This document shows positions 43,130 to 52,137 of a stretch of 64,000 bases of DNA, one piece after another. The position numbers were made by a program, and so were the translations under genes. How positions within the stretch are numbered: the stretch's first letter is position 1; each line of letters opens with the position of its first letter. The DNA comes from Algirhabdus cladophorae (lineage in GTDB: Bacteria > Pseudomonadota > Alphaproteobacteria > Rhodobacterales > Rhodobacteraceae), in the NCBI RefSeq assembly GCF_044772865.1, contig NZ_CP173029.1:2542001-2606000 (forward strand), read 5' to 3'. Below the pieces are notes generated by a model. That model was given only the letters and a program-made list of their open reading frames with translations. It did not search any database and was not told the DNA's origin.

Positions 43130-43801
43130 ATGGCACAGACCGCAAAAATAACCCGTACGGAAGACGCCTATGCGCGGCTTAAGCATATGATCCTAGAGGC
43201 AAAACTAGCGCCTGGGTACCAAGCACTTGAACCAGAAATTGCGCTGGAACTGGGCATGTCCAGAACGCCTGTACGCGAGGCCCTAATCCGCTTGGAAGCC
43301 GAAGGATTGGTTGACGTGATGGCGCGGCGCGGTGTGCGTGTTTTGCCGATCAAACCCAGTGATATGGCCGAAATTTATCAAATTCTGTCAACGCTAGAGC
43401 CTGAGGCGGCTGCACAGATTGCCGCGCGCAGCCCCTCAGCAGAGGAATTGGCCCCGCTCAGTGCGGCCACAACCCAAATGGAAGATGCGTTGGCGCAAAA
43501 GGATCTAGAGACTTGGGCCGCAGCCGATGATCTGTTCCATCGCACTTTGCTTGACCTGCATGGCAACAGCCGTATGCGCGGATTTGTGACCTCGCTTTAT
43601 GATCAAGCGCATCGTGCACGTATGGTGACTTTGCGCCTGCGCCCCCTGCCCGTGCGATCAACCCAAGATCACCGCAATATTTTACAACATATGGCCGAAG
43701 GAAACGTCCGGGCCACCCGCCGCGCCTTCAAATCGCATCGCAAAACTGCCGCAACCGAATTGCTCGGCATTCTTGAAACCTATCACTTGCTACAACTGTA
43801 A
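43130..43801 (+). CDS. GntR-family (FCD) transcriptional regulator
   Basis: The ATG at 43130 follows AGGGA; an upstream in-frame ATG at 43070 lies inside the palindrome and is rejected. The protein is 223 residues. The N-terminal winged helix (AYARLKHMILEAKLAPGYQA then LELGMSRTPVREALIRLEAEGLV) is typical, and the C-terminal FCD ligand domain holds LEPEAAAQIAARS, DDLFHRTLLDLHGNSRM and ILQHMAEGNVRATRRAFKSH with metal-binding Asp/His residues. The adjacent dehydrogenase gene 10 nt downstream is the likely target. Confidence 0.9.
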   Translation: MAQTAKITRTEDAYARLKHMILEAKLAPGYQALEPEIALELGMSRTPVREALIRLEAEGLVDVMARRGVRVLPIKPSDMAEIYQILSTLEPEAAAQIAARSPSAEELAPLSAATTQMEDALAQKDLETWAAADDLFHRTLLDLHGNSRMRGFVTSLYDQAHRARMVTLRLRPLPVRSTQDHRNILQHMAEGNVRATRRAFKSHRKTAATELLGILETYHLLQL

Positions 43802-43811
43802 AGGGTGCCTT

Positions 43812-44903
43812 ATGTCCTCAGACCCACGAATTTCACTAATTAAGGGCGACGGCATCGGCGTCGACGTGTCAGAAGCTGCAATTGTGGTGGCCAAAGCTGC
43901 CTGCGCCAAATGCAACTGCGATTTTGCCATTCAGACCATTAACGCAGGCGCTGAATATTACAGGGCCACGGGGCAGGATATCGAACCGGATGGCGAAGAA
44001 AAAGCAGGCGAGGCCCAAGCGATATTTTTAGGTGCCATCGGTCTGCCCAGTGTGCGCTATCCTGATGGGACCGAGATTTCACCGCACCTTCGGTTGCGCG
44101 ATCGGTATGGTCTTTATGCTGGTGTGCGGCCCGTCAAAGCCTATCCAAATGCGCCGCAACGGCTGGCCGATCCACGTGCGGCAGGCATTGATATGGTGAT
44201 CTTGCGCGAGTCGACCGAAGGCCTGTTTTATTCGGCCGCCGTCCATGATCGCAGCGATGTGGTGCCAGATACTTCGGTGATCGATAAAATGCTGGTCACC
44301 CGCGATATCAGTGAGAAATTGCATCGGTTTGCGTTCCGACTGGCCCAAAAACGTAAAAGCCGTGGCAAAGCCGGTCGGTTAACCTGCGTCGACAAAGCCA
44401 ATGTATTCAAATCAATGGCGTTCTTTCGCAAGATTTTCGATGAAACCGCGGCAGATTTTCCAGATGTGCCAACGTCCTACAACTATGTGGATGCGATGGC
44501 CTTGGATTTGGTCCGTCAGCCTTGGGCGTTTGATGTGATGGTGATGGAGAATATTTTTGGCGACATCTTGTCCGATCTTGCAGGCGGTTTGGTCGGCGGG
44601 ATGGGCATGGCGGCCTGCGCCGAGATTGGCGACACCATCGGCTTGTTTCAGCCCGCTCACGGATCTGCTCCAGATATCATGGGTCAAGACAAAGCCAATC
44701 CACTGGCCGCCATTCTAAGCGCGTCGCTTATGTTGGATTATCTGGCAGATACTTGCGACTTGCCTGCCTTTGCAGATGCCGCAGGTCTGATTGACACGGC
44801 CGTTGAGGCAGGCTTTGCCGACAATGCGTTGCGGCCAATGGAATTCGGTGGAGATATGGGCACCAAGGCCGTAACTTCGGAAGTGTTATCGCGGGTTTGG
44901 TAG
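43812..44903 (+). CDS. Isocitrate/isopropylmalate/tartrate dehydrogenase family protein
   Basis: A 363-residue decarboxylating beta-hydroxyacid dehydrogenase; the start MSSDPRISLIKGDGIGVDVS has AAGGGTG upstream. Family landmarks are SPHLRLRDRYGLYAGVRPVK, ILRESTEGLFYSA, KANVFKSMAFFRKIFDE, NIFGDILSDLAGGLVGGMGM and FQPAHGSAPDIMGQDKANPL. It differs from LeuB in the RESTEGLFYSA loop, and resembles tartrate or 3-isopropylmalate-like enzymes controlled by GntR proteins. The substrate is undetermined. Transcription with the GntR gene is likely. Confidence 0.86.
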   Translation: MSSDPRISLIKGDGIGVDVSEAAIVVAKAACAKCNCDFAIQTINAGAEYYRATGQDIEPDGEEKAGEAQAIFLGAIGLPSVRYPDGTEISPHLRLRDRYGLYAGVRPVKAYPNAPQRLADPRAAGIDMVILRESTEGLFYSAAVHDRSDVVPDTSVIDKMLVTRDISEKLHRFAFRLAQKRKSRGKAGRLTCVDKANVFKSMAFFRKIFDETAADFPDVPTSYNYVDAMALDLVRQPWAFDVMVMENIFGDILSDLAGGLVGGMGMAACAEIGDTIGLFQPAHGSAPDIMGQDKANPLAAILSASLMLDYLADTCDLPAFADAAGLIDTAVEAGFADNALRPMEFGGDMGTKAVTSEVLSRVW

Positions 44904-44908
44904 CAGGT

Positions 44909-45784
44909 TTAGGCCTTGGGCGTCGCACGTTTGATCTGCGCCTCGCGCAGGGTGATGAACACCACCGCACTCACGATCAATGTGCCCCCCACGACCACCC
45001 ATGGATCAACGGGCTCGCCAAAGAATACAGCGCCCAATGCCGCAGCCCAAACCAATTGCAAAAACGTGACGGGTTGGGTGACTGTGAGCGGCGCTGCAGC
45101 GAAAGCAAAGGTCATCGTGTAGTGCCCTGCAGTGGCCAAACAAGCGACCAAAAAGAGCCACCCCAACTGGGACAGCGTCGGAGTGACCCAAACCGCCACG
45201 GCCAGCGGCAGCAACCCGATTGTTACGGTAATGGACAGCATGCCCACGACCACTGTTGGGCTGACCTCATCCGCCATTATCTTGGCCACCAAATAGCCCA
45301 CGGCAAACATCAGTGCGGTTCCCAGCATTGCCAAATGGCCTAGCTCGAGCTCTCTGAATCCGGGGCGCAGGATGATCAGCGCCCCGACCAAAGCCGCCAC
45401 AATCGCCATGATCCGGCGCACCGCCAAAGTCTCGCCCAAAAGCAGGGCCGCACCCAAGGTAACATAGACTGGCGAGAGGTAATTCATCGCCGTGACCTCA
45501 GCGATGCTGATCGTCGCCATTCCGTAAAACCATAACGACACCCCAAGGGTGTGGGCCACGCCCCGCAGTCCAAACAGCTGCCATTGCCGCCGTGTAAGGC
45601 GCGCGTCCATAATCGGTCTGATCATCGGAATGACAAAGACCAAACCCAACAGGTAGCGCAAAAATGCCGCTTGGGCTGCCGGGACTGCACCGTCCAGAAA
45701 CTTGACCACTGCAGTGACTGCGACGAATAAAATACCCGTCGTCAGCATCCAAAACACACCTTTGGTCGGAGAGGATCCTGACAC
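44909..45784 (-). CDS. DMT-superfamily (EamA) transporter
   Basis: A 291-residue membrane protein with ten helices and two EamA repeats. Landmarks are the first-repeat MNYLSPVYVTLGAALLLGE and second-repeat LQLVWAAALGAVFFGEPVDP, the GEP motif before the last helices being typical. Members export amino acids or other metabolites. It is 5 bp after the quinone-reductase gene end and shares its strand; together with yebC this could form one transcript. Confidence 0.85.
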   Translation of the reverse strand: MSGSSPTKGVFWMLTTGILFVAVTAVVKFLDGAVPAAQAAFLRYLLGLVFVIPMIRPIMDARLTRRQWQLFGLRGVAHTLGVSLWFYGMATISIAEVTAMNYLSPVYVTLGAALLLGETLAVRRIMAIVAALVGALIILRPGFRELELGHLAMLGTALMFAVGYLVAKIMADEVSPTVVVGMLSITVTIGLLPLAVAVWVTPTLSQLGWLFLVACLATAGHYTMTFAFAAAPLTVTQPVTFLQLVWAAALGAVFFGEPVDPWVVVGGTLIVSAVVFITLREAQIKRATPKA

Positions 45785-45789
45785 GCGGG

Positions 45790-46791
45790 CTAGACTGTCA
45801 ACACAGCATTGCCCAGCAACTGACCTGCTTCGACGGCTTCATGGGCTGATACCACATCCTCTAACGCAAAACGTGCTGCAATAGTTGGCCGAAGTGCGTT
45901 TCGTTCCAGCATGTCTGTGATGTGGGCAATGGCTGCATCTTTGGCGGGTTGCGGCATGCCGTAGACGAACACCAATTGAAGGCCAGTGTTGTTGAACATG
46001 ACCGGCCCATAAGGAATGGTTGGGGTCAGATTACTGCCGCTGGCATAGGCCGCAATCGTCCCGTTGCGGCGCAAAACCTGCGGTGTTAGGCCAATATGTG
46101 CTGCAAAATCCACATCAACCACGTGGTCCAACCCGTTTTGCCCAGCTATTTCAATCAACCGCTGTTCAAGGTCTTCGGTCCGGTAGTTGATGATATGCGC
46201 AGCACCGGCGGCTTTAGCGATCTCAGCTTTTTCATCGCTGCTGACGGTGGTGATAACAGTCGCCCCAGCATCGGCTGCCATCTGAACAGCCAACTCGCCA
46301 ACAGAGCCTGCACCACCAGTGACCAACACAGTTTGTCCAGCCACATCCCCAAAACAAAACAGCGCCCGGTGGGCCGTCATCGCAGGCACGCCAAGACAGG
46401 CGGCCAGTTCAAAGTCGACAGTTTGCGGCATTGCAACCGCTTCCGCCGATGGCACACAAGTCACTTCAGCCGCCGTTCCGCGCAGCCCCTGCCCCATGCC
46501 ATCGTCGGTCCGGTTTACTTGATAAAGCCAGACATGCTGACCAACACGCGCAGGATCAACACCGTCCCCCACAGCCGTGATCACACCGGCCCCGTCGTTA
46601 TGGATTGCCACCTGATCTGCGACCATGGGACCCTGCGCGCCAACACGCAGCTTTACATCAGAAGGGTTCACGCCAACAGCTTTGACCTGAACACAGACCT
46701 CACCCGCCATAGGAACCGGCGCATCAATCTGTTCCACGCGCAGCACATCTTTTGCGGCCCCACGGGCCGTCGCAACAATCGACTTAATCAT
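45790..46791 (-). CDS. Zinc-type NADPH:quinone oxidoreductase (MDR family)
   Basis: A 333-residue medium-chain dehydrogenase/reductase, start MIKSIVATARGAAKDVLRVE. The substrate domain shows VKAVGVNPSDVKLRVGAQGP; the NADPH site is TVLVTGGAGSVGELAVQMAADA (GGAGSVG), then ATVITTVSSDEKAEIAKAAG and HIINYRTEDLEQRL. The usual structural zinc cysteines are absent, so this is a quinone-reductase-like (QOR) member. It starts 7 nt after the yebC stop. Confidence 0.88.
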   Translation of the reverse strand: MIKSIVATARGAAKDVLRVEQIDAPVPMAGEVCVQVKAVGVNPSDVKLRVGAQGPMVADQVAIHNDGAGVITAVGDGVDPARVGQHVWLYQVNRTDDGMGQGLRGTAAEVTCVPSAEAVAMPQTVDFELAACLGVPAMTAHRALFCFGDVAGQTVLVTGGAGSVGELAVQMAADAGATVITTVSSDEKAEIAKAAGAAHIINYRTEDLEQRLIEIAGQNGLDHVVDVDFAAHIGLTPQVLRRNGTIAAYASGSNLTPTIPYGPVMFNNTGLQLVFVYGMPQPAKDAAIAHITDMLERNALRPTIAARFALEDVVSAHEAVEAGQLLGNAVLTV

Positions 46792-46798
46792 CTCAGGA

Positions 46799-47542
46799 TC
46801 ACTCCAGTTGCGACAAGACCTCATCGCTGGCTTCAAAGTTTGTGGTCACGCGCTGCACGTCATCGTCGTCTTCCAGCGCATCGACCAATTTCATCAGCTT
46901 GGTCATGCTGTCGAGATCCATTTCTGTGGTCATGGACGGTTTCCAGATCAATTTGGTGCTCTCAGATTCACCCAATGCGGCTTCCAGCGCGGTAGAAACC
47001 GCATTCAGATCCGTGTCAGCACAATAGATCGTGTGCCCTTCATCCGAGGAGACTACATCCTCTGCGCCCGCCTCGATCGCGGCCATCATCACGGTGTCCG
47101 CGTCGCCTACATCCGCGCCATAGGTGACTTCGCCTTTACGGTCGAACATGAACCCAACCGAGCCTGTCTCGCCCAAGTTTCCGCCGTTCTTGGTGAACGT
47201 TGACCGCACCGTCGAGGCCGTCCGGTTCTTGTTGTCTGTCATTGTTTCGACGATCACGGCCACACCATTGGGGCCATAGCCTTCATAGCGGATCTCGTCA
47301 TAGTTATCGCCTTCGCCCTGTGCCGATTTTTTGATCGCGCGATCGATCACATCCTTTGGAACCGAATTTGACTTCGCTTCTTTTACCGCCAAGCGCAGGC
47401 GCGGGTTGTTGTCAGGATCCGGATCGCCCATTTTAGCGGCCACTGTGATCTCTTTTGACAGTTTCGAGAACAGTTTGGATCGCAGTTTATCCTGACGCCC
47501 TTTGCGGTGTTGAATATTTGCCCATTTTGAGTGGCCCGCCAT
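46799..47542 (-). CDS. yebC: YebC/PmpR-family regulatory protein
   Basis: A 247-residue YebC/TACO1-type protein. Members are DNA-binding regulators or aid translation of proline-rich stretches. MAGHSKWANIQHRKGRQDKL is the signature N-terminus, followed by LAVKEAKSNSVPKDVIDRAI, YEGYGPNGVAVIVE and NLGETGSVGFMFDRKG. The end DDDDVQRVTTNFEASDEVLSQLE is typical. It heads a minus-strand unit with the QOR and EamA genes. Confidence 0.96.
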   Translation of the reverse strand: MAGHSKWANIQHRKGRQDKLRSKLFSKLSKEITVAAKMGDPDPDNNPRLRLAVKEAKSNSVPKDVIDRAIKKSAQGEGDNYDEIRYEGYGPNGVAVIVETMTDNKNRTASTVRSTFTKNGGNLGETGSVGFMFDRKGEVTYGADVGDADTVMMAAIEAGAEDVVSSDEGHTIYCADTDLNAVSTALEAALGESESTKLIWKPSMTTEMDLDSMTKLMKLVDALEDDDDVQRVTTNFEASDEVLSQLE

Positions 47543-47686
47543 CGGTCGCCTCCGTCATTGAATTCAGATAAGTTGAGCCATCTATAAAGGGCATCGCAGG
47601 GCAAGGACAATCCCTGCGCCGCATTTGCCCAAAGGATATTGAGCGTGGGCTGTGGACTTTGCGCCCTAGGAACTAGCTTGGCCAGT

Positions 47687-48055
47687 ATGGACGCACTGAT
47701 CTTGGTTTCTTTGCTGGTGAATGTTCTTGTGGCCGGGGCCTTACCGTTTGCTTTGCTCAATGGCACGTCAATGGATCCTGCCTATGGCGCGGACAGTCCA
47801 GCGCGGCGCATCTTGGCCTGCCTTTATGGGGCAATTGCAGCAGCCAGCATCATCGCCCTTTTGTCGGTTGTGATACTAGACAAGAAGGATTGGCTGTTGG
47901 GCATCACGGCAATCTTGCTGCCGTTCCAATGCCTCTACAAACTCGCCACATGGCCAGCGGTTGGCTTACATAACCCAGTGGTGAAAGCGAATTTAGCCAT
48001 CGCAGCGCTTCATTTGGTGACACTGGGCGCTTGTGCGGACATACTTTATGGATGA
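47687..48055 (+). CDS. Small membrane protein of unknown function
   Basis: The start MDALILVSLLVNVLVAGALP gives 122 residues with about four hydrophobic helices (residues 4-22, 42-60, 67-85, 100-118). A loop (LLNGTSMDPAYGADSPARRI) separates the first two. No family recognised. It overlaps by 4 nt (ATGA) with the VOC gene downstream and is divergent from yebC across about 145 bp. Confidence 0.65.
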   Translation: MDALILVSLLVNVLVAGALPFALLNGTSMDPAYGADSPARRILACLYGAIAAASIIALLSVVILDKKDWLLGITAILLPFQCLYKLATWPAVGLHNPVVKANLAIAALHLVTLGACADILYG

Positions 48056-48426
48056 GCAAGATCATTCAAATAACACCCTTTGTCTTTACCCGGTCTTTGC
48101 AGACGAGCCTGACGTTTTATAAAAAGGCCCTCGGGTTTACCTGCACCTTCCACGCCGACAATTACGCCTTTGTGCAAAGGAATGGTAAAGGCCTCCGCGT
48201 GATCGAAGTGGATCCAGACGCCGATTGTGGTGAGCAGATGATCTATCTGGATTGCGATGACGTGGACGCCGTCTACAAGCAACTAAAACCACAGCTCGAT
48301 CTGCTGCCCAAGGGACGTGTGCGCGCACCCTTTGATCAACCCTACGCTCAGCGCGAGTTTCACGTGCATGATCCCGATTTTTGCTTATTGCTTTTTGGCA
48401 CGGCCATTTCCCCCTCCACATCCTGA
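48052..48426 (+). CDS. VOC superfamily (bleomycin-resistance/glyoxalase-like) protein
   Basis: A 124-residue single VOC domain; the ATG overlaps the preceding stop by 4 nt. MSKIIQITPFVFTRSLQTSL, FYKKALGFTCTFHADNYAFV and YLDCDDVDAVYKQLKPQLDL are typical, and YAQREFHVHDPDFCLLLFG matches the C-terminal strand pair of bleomycin-resistance-like proteins. Metal ligands are not all in place, so a binding rather than a catalytic role is possible. Confidence 0.83.
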   Translation: MSKIIQITPFVFTRSLQTSLTFYKKALGFTCTFHADNYAFVQRNGKGLRVIEVDPDADCGEQMIYLDCDDVDAVYKQLKPQLDLLPKGRVRAPFDQPYAQREFHVHDPDFCLLLFGTAISPSTS

Positions 48427-48450
48427 TCCGGCCCCGCTACATCTAGGGTC

Positions 48451-50232
48451 ATGACACCTGATCAAATCATCCTGTTTTCGCTCTTTGGCGCCGTCTTTGG
48501 CATGCTGTTATGGGGCAAGTTTCGCTACGACATCGTGGCATTCACTGCCCTCATGCTGGGTGTTGTCCTTGGCGTGGTCCCCACAAAGGATGCATTTGCA
48601 GGGTTTGGCCATCCCGCAACGTTGGTGGTTGCATTGGTGTTGGTCGTGTCTGCCGGTTTGGTCCGCTCAGGGGCCGTATTTTTGATCACCCGCACCTTGG
48701 TGGATGCCTCGCGTAAACTGGGGGCGCATATTGCCCTGATGGGGGCCATTGGTGGCATTTTGTCGGCCTTTATGAACAACGTAGCCGCCTTGGCGCTGCT
48801 GATGCCTGTTGATATTCAAACCGCGCGCAAAGCGGGCCGCGCCCCGGGCCTCAGCCTGATGCCGCTCAGCTTTGCGACGATCCTCGGGGGTATGGTCACA
48901 CTGATCGGTACACCGCCCAATATCATCATCGCCAGCATTCGCGAAGAAAGCCTTGGCGCGCCTTTCAAGATGTTTGATTTCGCTCCTGTCGGTGGAGTGA
49001 CGGCAATCGCAGGCTTGATTTTTGTAGCCTTTATCGGCTGGCGGCTGATCCCGGTGCGCACAGGCGATCATCAAAACAGCGATCCCATGGCCGACTACGC
49101 CGAATACATCGCCGAACTCACTGTACCCGCTGGTTCGAAACACGTGGGCAAACGCGTGCGCGAACTTTACGAGGCCGCTGACAAAGCCGATGTCGCGATC
49201 CTCGGCCTCGTGCGCGAGGGAAAGCGCCGCTACGGCACCTCGCAAAACACGATCATCCAAGACGAAGACGCACTGGTGATTGAGGCAACCCCGGACGCAC
49301 TGGATGAATTTCGCGCCGCTCTCAGCCTCGATTTTAGTGATGCCAAGCGCGAGGAGCTGTTGCGGGCCGAGGGCGACGGCCTGACCGTCATCGAAGTGGT
49401 GGTCACAGACCAGTCCCGCATCAATGGCAAAACGGCCCAATCCATTGGCCTGGCATGGCGTCAACGCACGGTTATGATGGGCATGTCGCGCCAAGGCAAA
49501 AAGATCAAAAGCCAAGTGCGCAAAACCGTGGTCCACACTGGCGATATCCTTTTGCTGCTGGTGCCCATGGACAGCGCCGACGATGTAACCGAATGGCTAG
49601 GATGCCTGCCTTTGGCGGATCGCGGTTTGGCTGTGACAGAAGACAAGAAAGTCTGGCTGGCCATTGGCCTGTTCGCCGCCGCCGTGGCTGCGGCCAGCAT
49701 CGGGTTGATCTATCTGCCCATCGCTTTGGGCCTTGTGGTTGTGGCATTCGTGCTGACCAAGATCATTCCGCTAGCCGAGGTCTACGATCACATCAACTGG
49801 CCCGTGGTGGTCCTTCTCGGCTCTATGATCCCGCTTGGGGCAGCCTTAGAGACCTCAGGCGGTACAGAACTCATTGCAGGCACCTTGGTGGGCCTCACTC
49901 AAGGCCTTCCCGCTTGGGCGATCCTGACTGTGCTCATGATCGTAACCATGACGCTCTCGGATGTGCTGAACAACACCGCCACTACAATCGTGGCCGCCCC
50001 AGTGGGCATCCAAATGGCGCAAAGCCTGGGCGTTTCACCCGACCCCTTTCTTATGGCCGTGGCCATCGCTGCTTCCAGCGCGTTCCTTACACCCATTGGC
50101 CACAAAAACAACACGCTGATCCTCGGCCCCGGCGGCTACGGATTTGGCGACTACTGGCGTATGGGCCTGCCTTTGGAAATCCTCGTTGTCGCTGTCTCGA
50201 TCCCCTCGATCCTGATCTTTTGGCCGCTGTAA
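48451..50232 (+). CDS. DASS/SLC13-type anion permease with TrkA-C domains
   Basis: A 593-residue permease. The two transport halves (about residues 1-190 and 410-593) include GFGHPATLVVALVLVVSAGL, MNNVAALALLMPVDIQTARK with NxxAALA, LGGMVTLIGTPPNIIIASI, and the second-half copy SDVLNNTATTIVAAPVGIQM and TPIGHKNNTLILGPGGYGFG. Two TrkA-C (RCK_C) domains lie between them (about 215-295, 300-385). Members carry sulfate, dicarboxylates or other anions with Na+; substrate not determined. It is convergent with a same-size paralogue at 50356-52137. Confidence 0.9.
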   Translation: MTPDQIILFSLFGAVFGMLLWGKFRYDIVAFTALMLGVVLGVVPTKDAFAGFGHPATLVVALVLVVSAGLVRSGAVFLITRTLVDASRKLGAHIALMGAIGGILSAFMNNVAALALLMPVDIQTARKAGRAPGLSLMPLSFATILGGMVTLIGTPPNIIIASIREESLGAPFKMFDFAPVGGVTAIAGLIFVAFIGWRLIPVRTGDHQNSDPMADYAEYIAELTVPAGSKHVGKRVRELYEAADKADVAILGLVREGKRRYGTSQNTIIQDEDALVIEATPDALDEFRAALSLDFSDAKREELLRAEGDGLTVIEVVVTDQSRINGKTAQSIGLAWRQRTVMMGMSRQGKKIKSQVRKTVVHTGDILLLLVPMDSADDVTEWLGCLPLADRGLAVTEDKKVWLAIGLFAAAVAAASIGLIYLPIALGLVVVAFVLTKIIPLAEVYDHINWPVVVLLGSMIPLGAALETSGGTELIAGTLVGLTQGLPAWAILTVLMIVTMTLSDVLNNTATTIVAAPVGIQMAQSLGVSPDPFLMAVAIAASSAFLTPIGHKNNTLILGPGGYGFGDYWRMGLPLEILVVAVSIPSILIFWPL

Positions 50233-50243
50233 AGGTTTCTTTT

Positions 50244-50297
50244 TTCCTCAAATACTCTGGGGGTGAGGCGCGTAGCGCCGAGGGGGCAAAGCCCCCC
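50244..50297. repeat. Intergenic element with two short hairpins
   Basis: TCCTCAAATACTCTGGGGGTG at about 50246-50265 is followed by GGCGC-GTA-GCGCC (50267-50279) and GGGGGC-AAA-GCCCCC (50282-50296). I recall near-identical strings between genes in many Rhodobacterales genomes. It lies in the 123 bp between the convergent permease genes and might also help termination of the plus-strand gene. Confidence 0.55.
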
Positions 50298-50355
50298 AGA
50301 CCCGTTCATTGAACCGCCTCCGTCCGCAAGCGGGGATCATCCAGACCTCAAAGAC

Positions 50356-52137
50356 CTAAAGCGGCCAGATGAACGGAATAACCGCACTGGCTAAAAGCCC
50401 TACAGACAAGTTCAACGGGATCCCAACTTTGCAAAAATCCGTAAACTTATAGCCGCCCGGGCCATAAACCAGCATATTGGTCTGATAGCCGATGGGCGTG
50501 GCAAAACTGGCCGAGGCTGCGACCATAACAGCCACCACCAAGGGGCGCGGATCGATGCCCATCGACCCTGCCAAGCCTATTGCAATCGGCGCTACAACCA
50601 CGGCAACTGCATTGTTTGAGACCAGTTCGGTCAACACAGAGGTCAGTAAGTAAATCGCCCAGACAATCAAGAACGGCGGCAGACCGCCCAACCACGGGGC
50701 AATTGCTTCAACGATCAAGCGTACAGCACCCGAGGCCTCAAGAGCCGCTCCAATCGCCAACATTGAAAAGATGAGCGCCAGCAATCGCCCATCGACCATG
50801 CCAAAGGCCTCGTCGGCGTCGATACACTTGGTCACCAAAACCAAGGCCACGGCCAAAACTGACAAAAGGAAGATCGGGGCCACACCAAAGGCCGCCAATC
50901 CCACAATCCCCAACAACGCCAGCAGCGCAATCGGCGCACGGGTCCGGCGGAACGCCCGCGCGCTTGGTTGACTGACATCCAGCAGATTCATCTCTGCTGC
51001 CAACCGCTGAATATCCTCTGGCGCACCTTCCAACAGCAGCGTATCGCCGACGCGCACAATCAAGTCATCCAAGGCCCGGCCAATGTTCTGATCGCGCCTG
51101 TGGGCCGCCAAAGTATAGACCCCAAACCTCCGGCGCAAACGCATTGAGCCCAGCGAACGACCGACCATTTTACACCCTGGCGTGATCAGAACTTCGACTG
51201 TGCTTGTTTCCACCGCCGACACCTGATCGACCCGCTTGAGGCTTTTGGTGGCCTGCAATGATAGCAGTTCAGTCATGGCTGTGCGCAACACAACGCGGTC
51301 GCCCACTTGCAACGTGACCCCCGCCAGATTGCGCCGCAACGAAAGATCGCCGCGCACCACATCGATCAAACGTACACCTTCACGTTTGAACAATTGCACC
51401 GAGTTCACTTCACGCCCGATCAAATTGCTTTCAGGCGGAATAATCGCCTCGGAAAAGAATTTTTTCTTGGACTTATCTGACAATAGCCCTGCCATACTGG
51501 TCCTCTCGGGCAATAGATACGGCCCGATGAAGCGCAGATAGATCATCCCCCAGATGACCAATAAAATGCCCAAAGGCGTCACTTCAAAAATTGAGAACGC
51601 AGCCAATCCGTTGGCCTGTGCCACCCCATCAACCAGCAAGTTGGTCGAGGTCCCAATCAGCGTCAAAGTGCCCCCAAGGATTGCCGCATAACTCAACGGG
51701 ATCAGCAATTTCGACGGCATTACGCCCAGTTTGGCCGACAGTTGCACAAAGACAGGGATCATCACGACCACCACGGGGGTATTGGACACAAAGGCCGAGG
51801 CTACAATCACCAGCAGGATCAAAGCGCCCACCGCCAGCACGGGTTGGGTCTCGACCCTTGCTTCTGCGGCTTGGGTGAACCATTCCAAAGCCCCGGTGCG
51901 CACCAGTGACCCCATTACGATAAACATTGCCGCAATGGTCCAAGGCGCCGGGTTTGACAATGCGGCCACCGCTGCATCATAGGGCAGCACGCCCAAGATC
52001 AGCATCGCCGCAACCCCAGTGATCGCCACGACTTCGGTGGGGAATACTTCGCGCAGGAACAACAAAAACATGCCGGCCACAACCAGCAAGGTCAGCACGG
52101 CTTGGGTGGTTTGGGAAAACTCGAAAAACGCGCTCAC
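50356..52137 (-). CDS. DASS/SLC13-type anion permease with TrkA-C domains, paralogue
   Basis: Also 593 residues, with the same plan: helices 1-6 carrying LSNPAPWTIAAMFIVMGSLV and AFVSNTPVVVVMIPVFVQLS, LGGTLTLIGTSTNLLVDGVA, two TrkA-C domains (about 205-290 and 295-385), then LTSVLTELVSNNAVAVVVAP and FATPIGYQTNMLVYGPGGYK. The NTP/GTSTN and SNNA/TPIGYQTN motifs are the DASS transport sites. It resembles YfbS-like permeases. It is last in a minus-strand operon, overlapping the EamA gene stop by 4 nt. Confidence 0.9.
   Translation of the reverse strand: MSAFFEFSQTTQAVLTLLVVAGMFLLFLREVFPTEVVAITGVAAMLILGVLPYDAAVAALSNPAPWTIAAMFIVMGSLVRTGALEWFTQAAEARVETQPVLAVGALILLVIVASAFVSNTPVVVVMIPVFVQLSAKLGVMPSKLLIPLSYAAILGGTLTLIGTSTNLLVDGVAQANGLAAFSIFEVTPLGILLVIWGMIYLRFIGPYLLPERTSMAGLLSDKSKKKFFSEAIIPPESNLIGREVNSVQLFKREGVRLIDVVRGDLSLRRNLAGVTLQVGDRVVLRTAMTELLSLQATKSLKRVDQVSAVETSTVEVLITPGCKMVGRSLGSMRLRRRFGVYTLAAHRRDQNIGRALDDLIVRVGDTLLLEGAPEDIQRLAAEMNLLDVSQPSARAFRRTRAPIALLALLGIVGLAAFGVAPIFLLSVLAVALVLVTKCIDADEAFGMVDGRLLALIFSMLAIGAALEASGAVRLIVEAIAPWLGGLPPFLIVWAIYLLTSVLTELVSNNAVAVVVAPIAIGLAGSMGIDPRPLVVAVMVAASASFATPIGYQTNMLVYGPGGYKFTDFCKVGIPLNLSVGLLASAVIPFIWPL

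Noticed and set aside
48667..49536. 289-residue minus-strand frame inside the first DASS permease
   Set aside because: His/Ala/Asp-rich shadow translation of a membrane protein gene, no recognisable domain.
49455..50312. 285-residue plus-strand frame overlapping the end of the first DASS permease
   Set aside because: Arg/Pro/His-rich alternative frame of the permease; the permease frame has the transport motifs.
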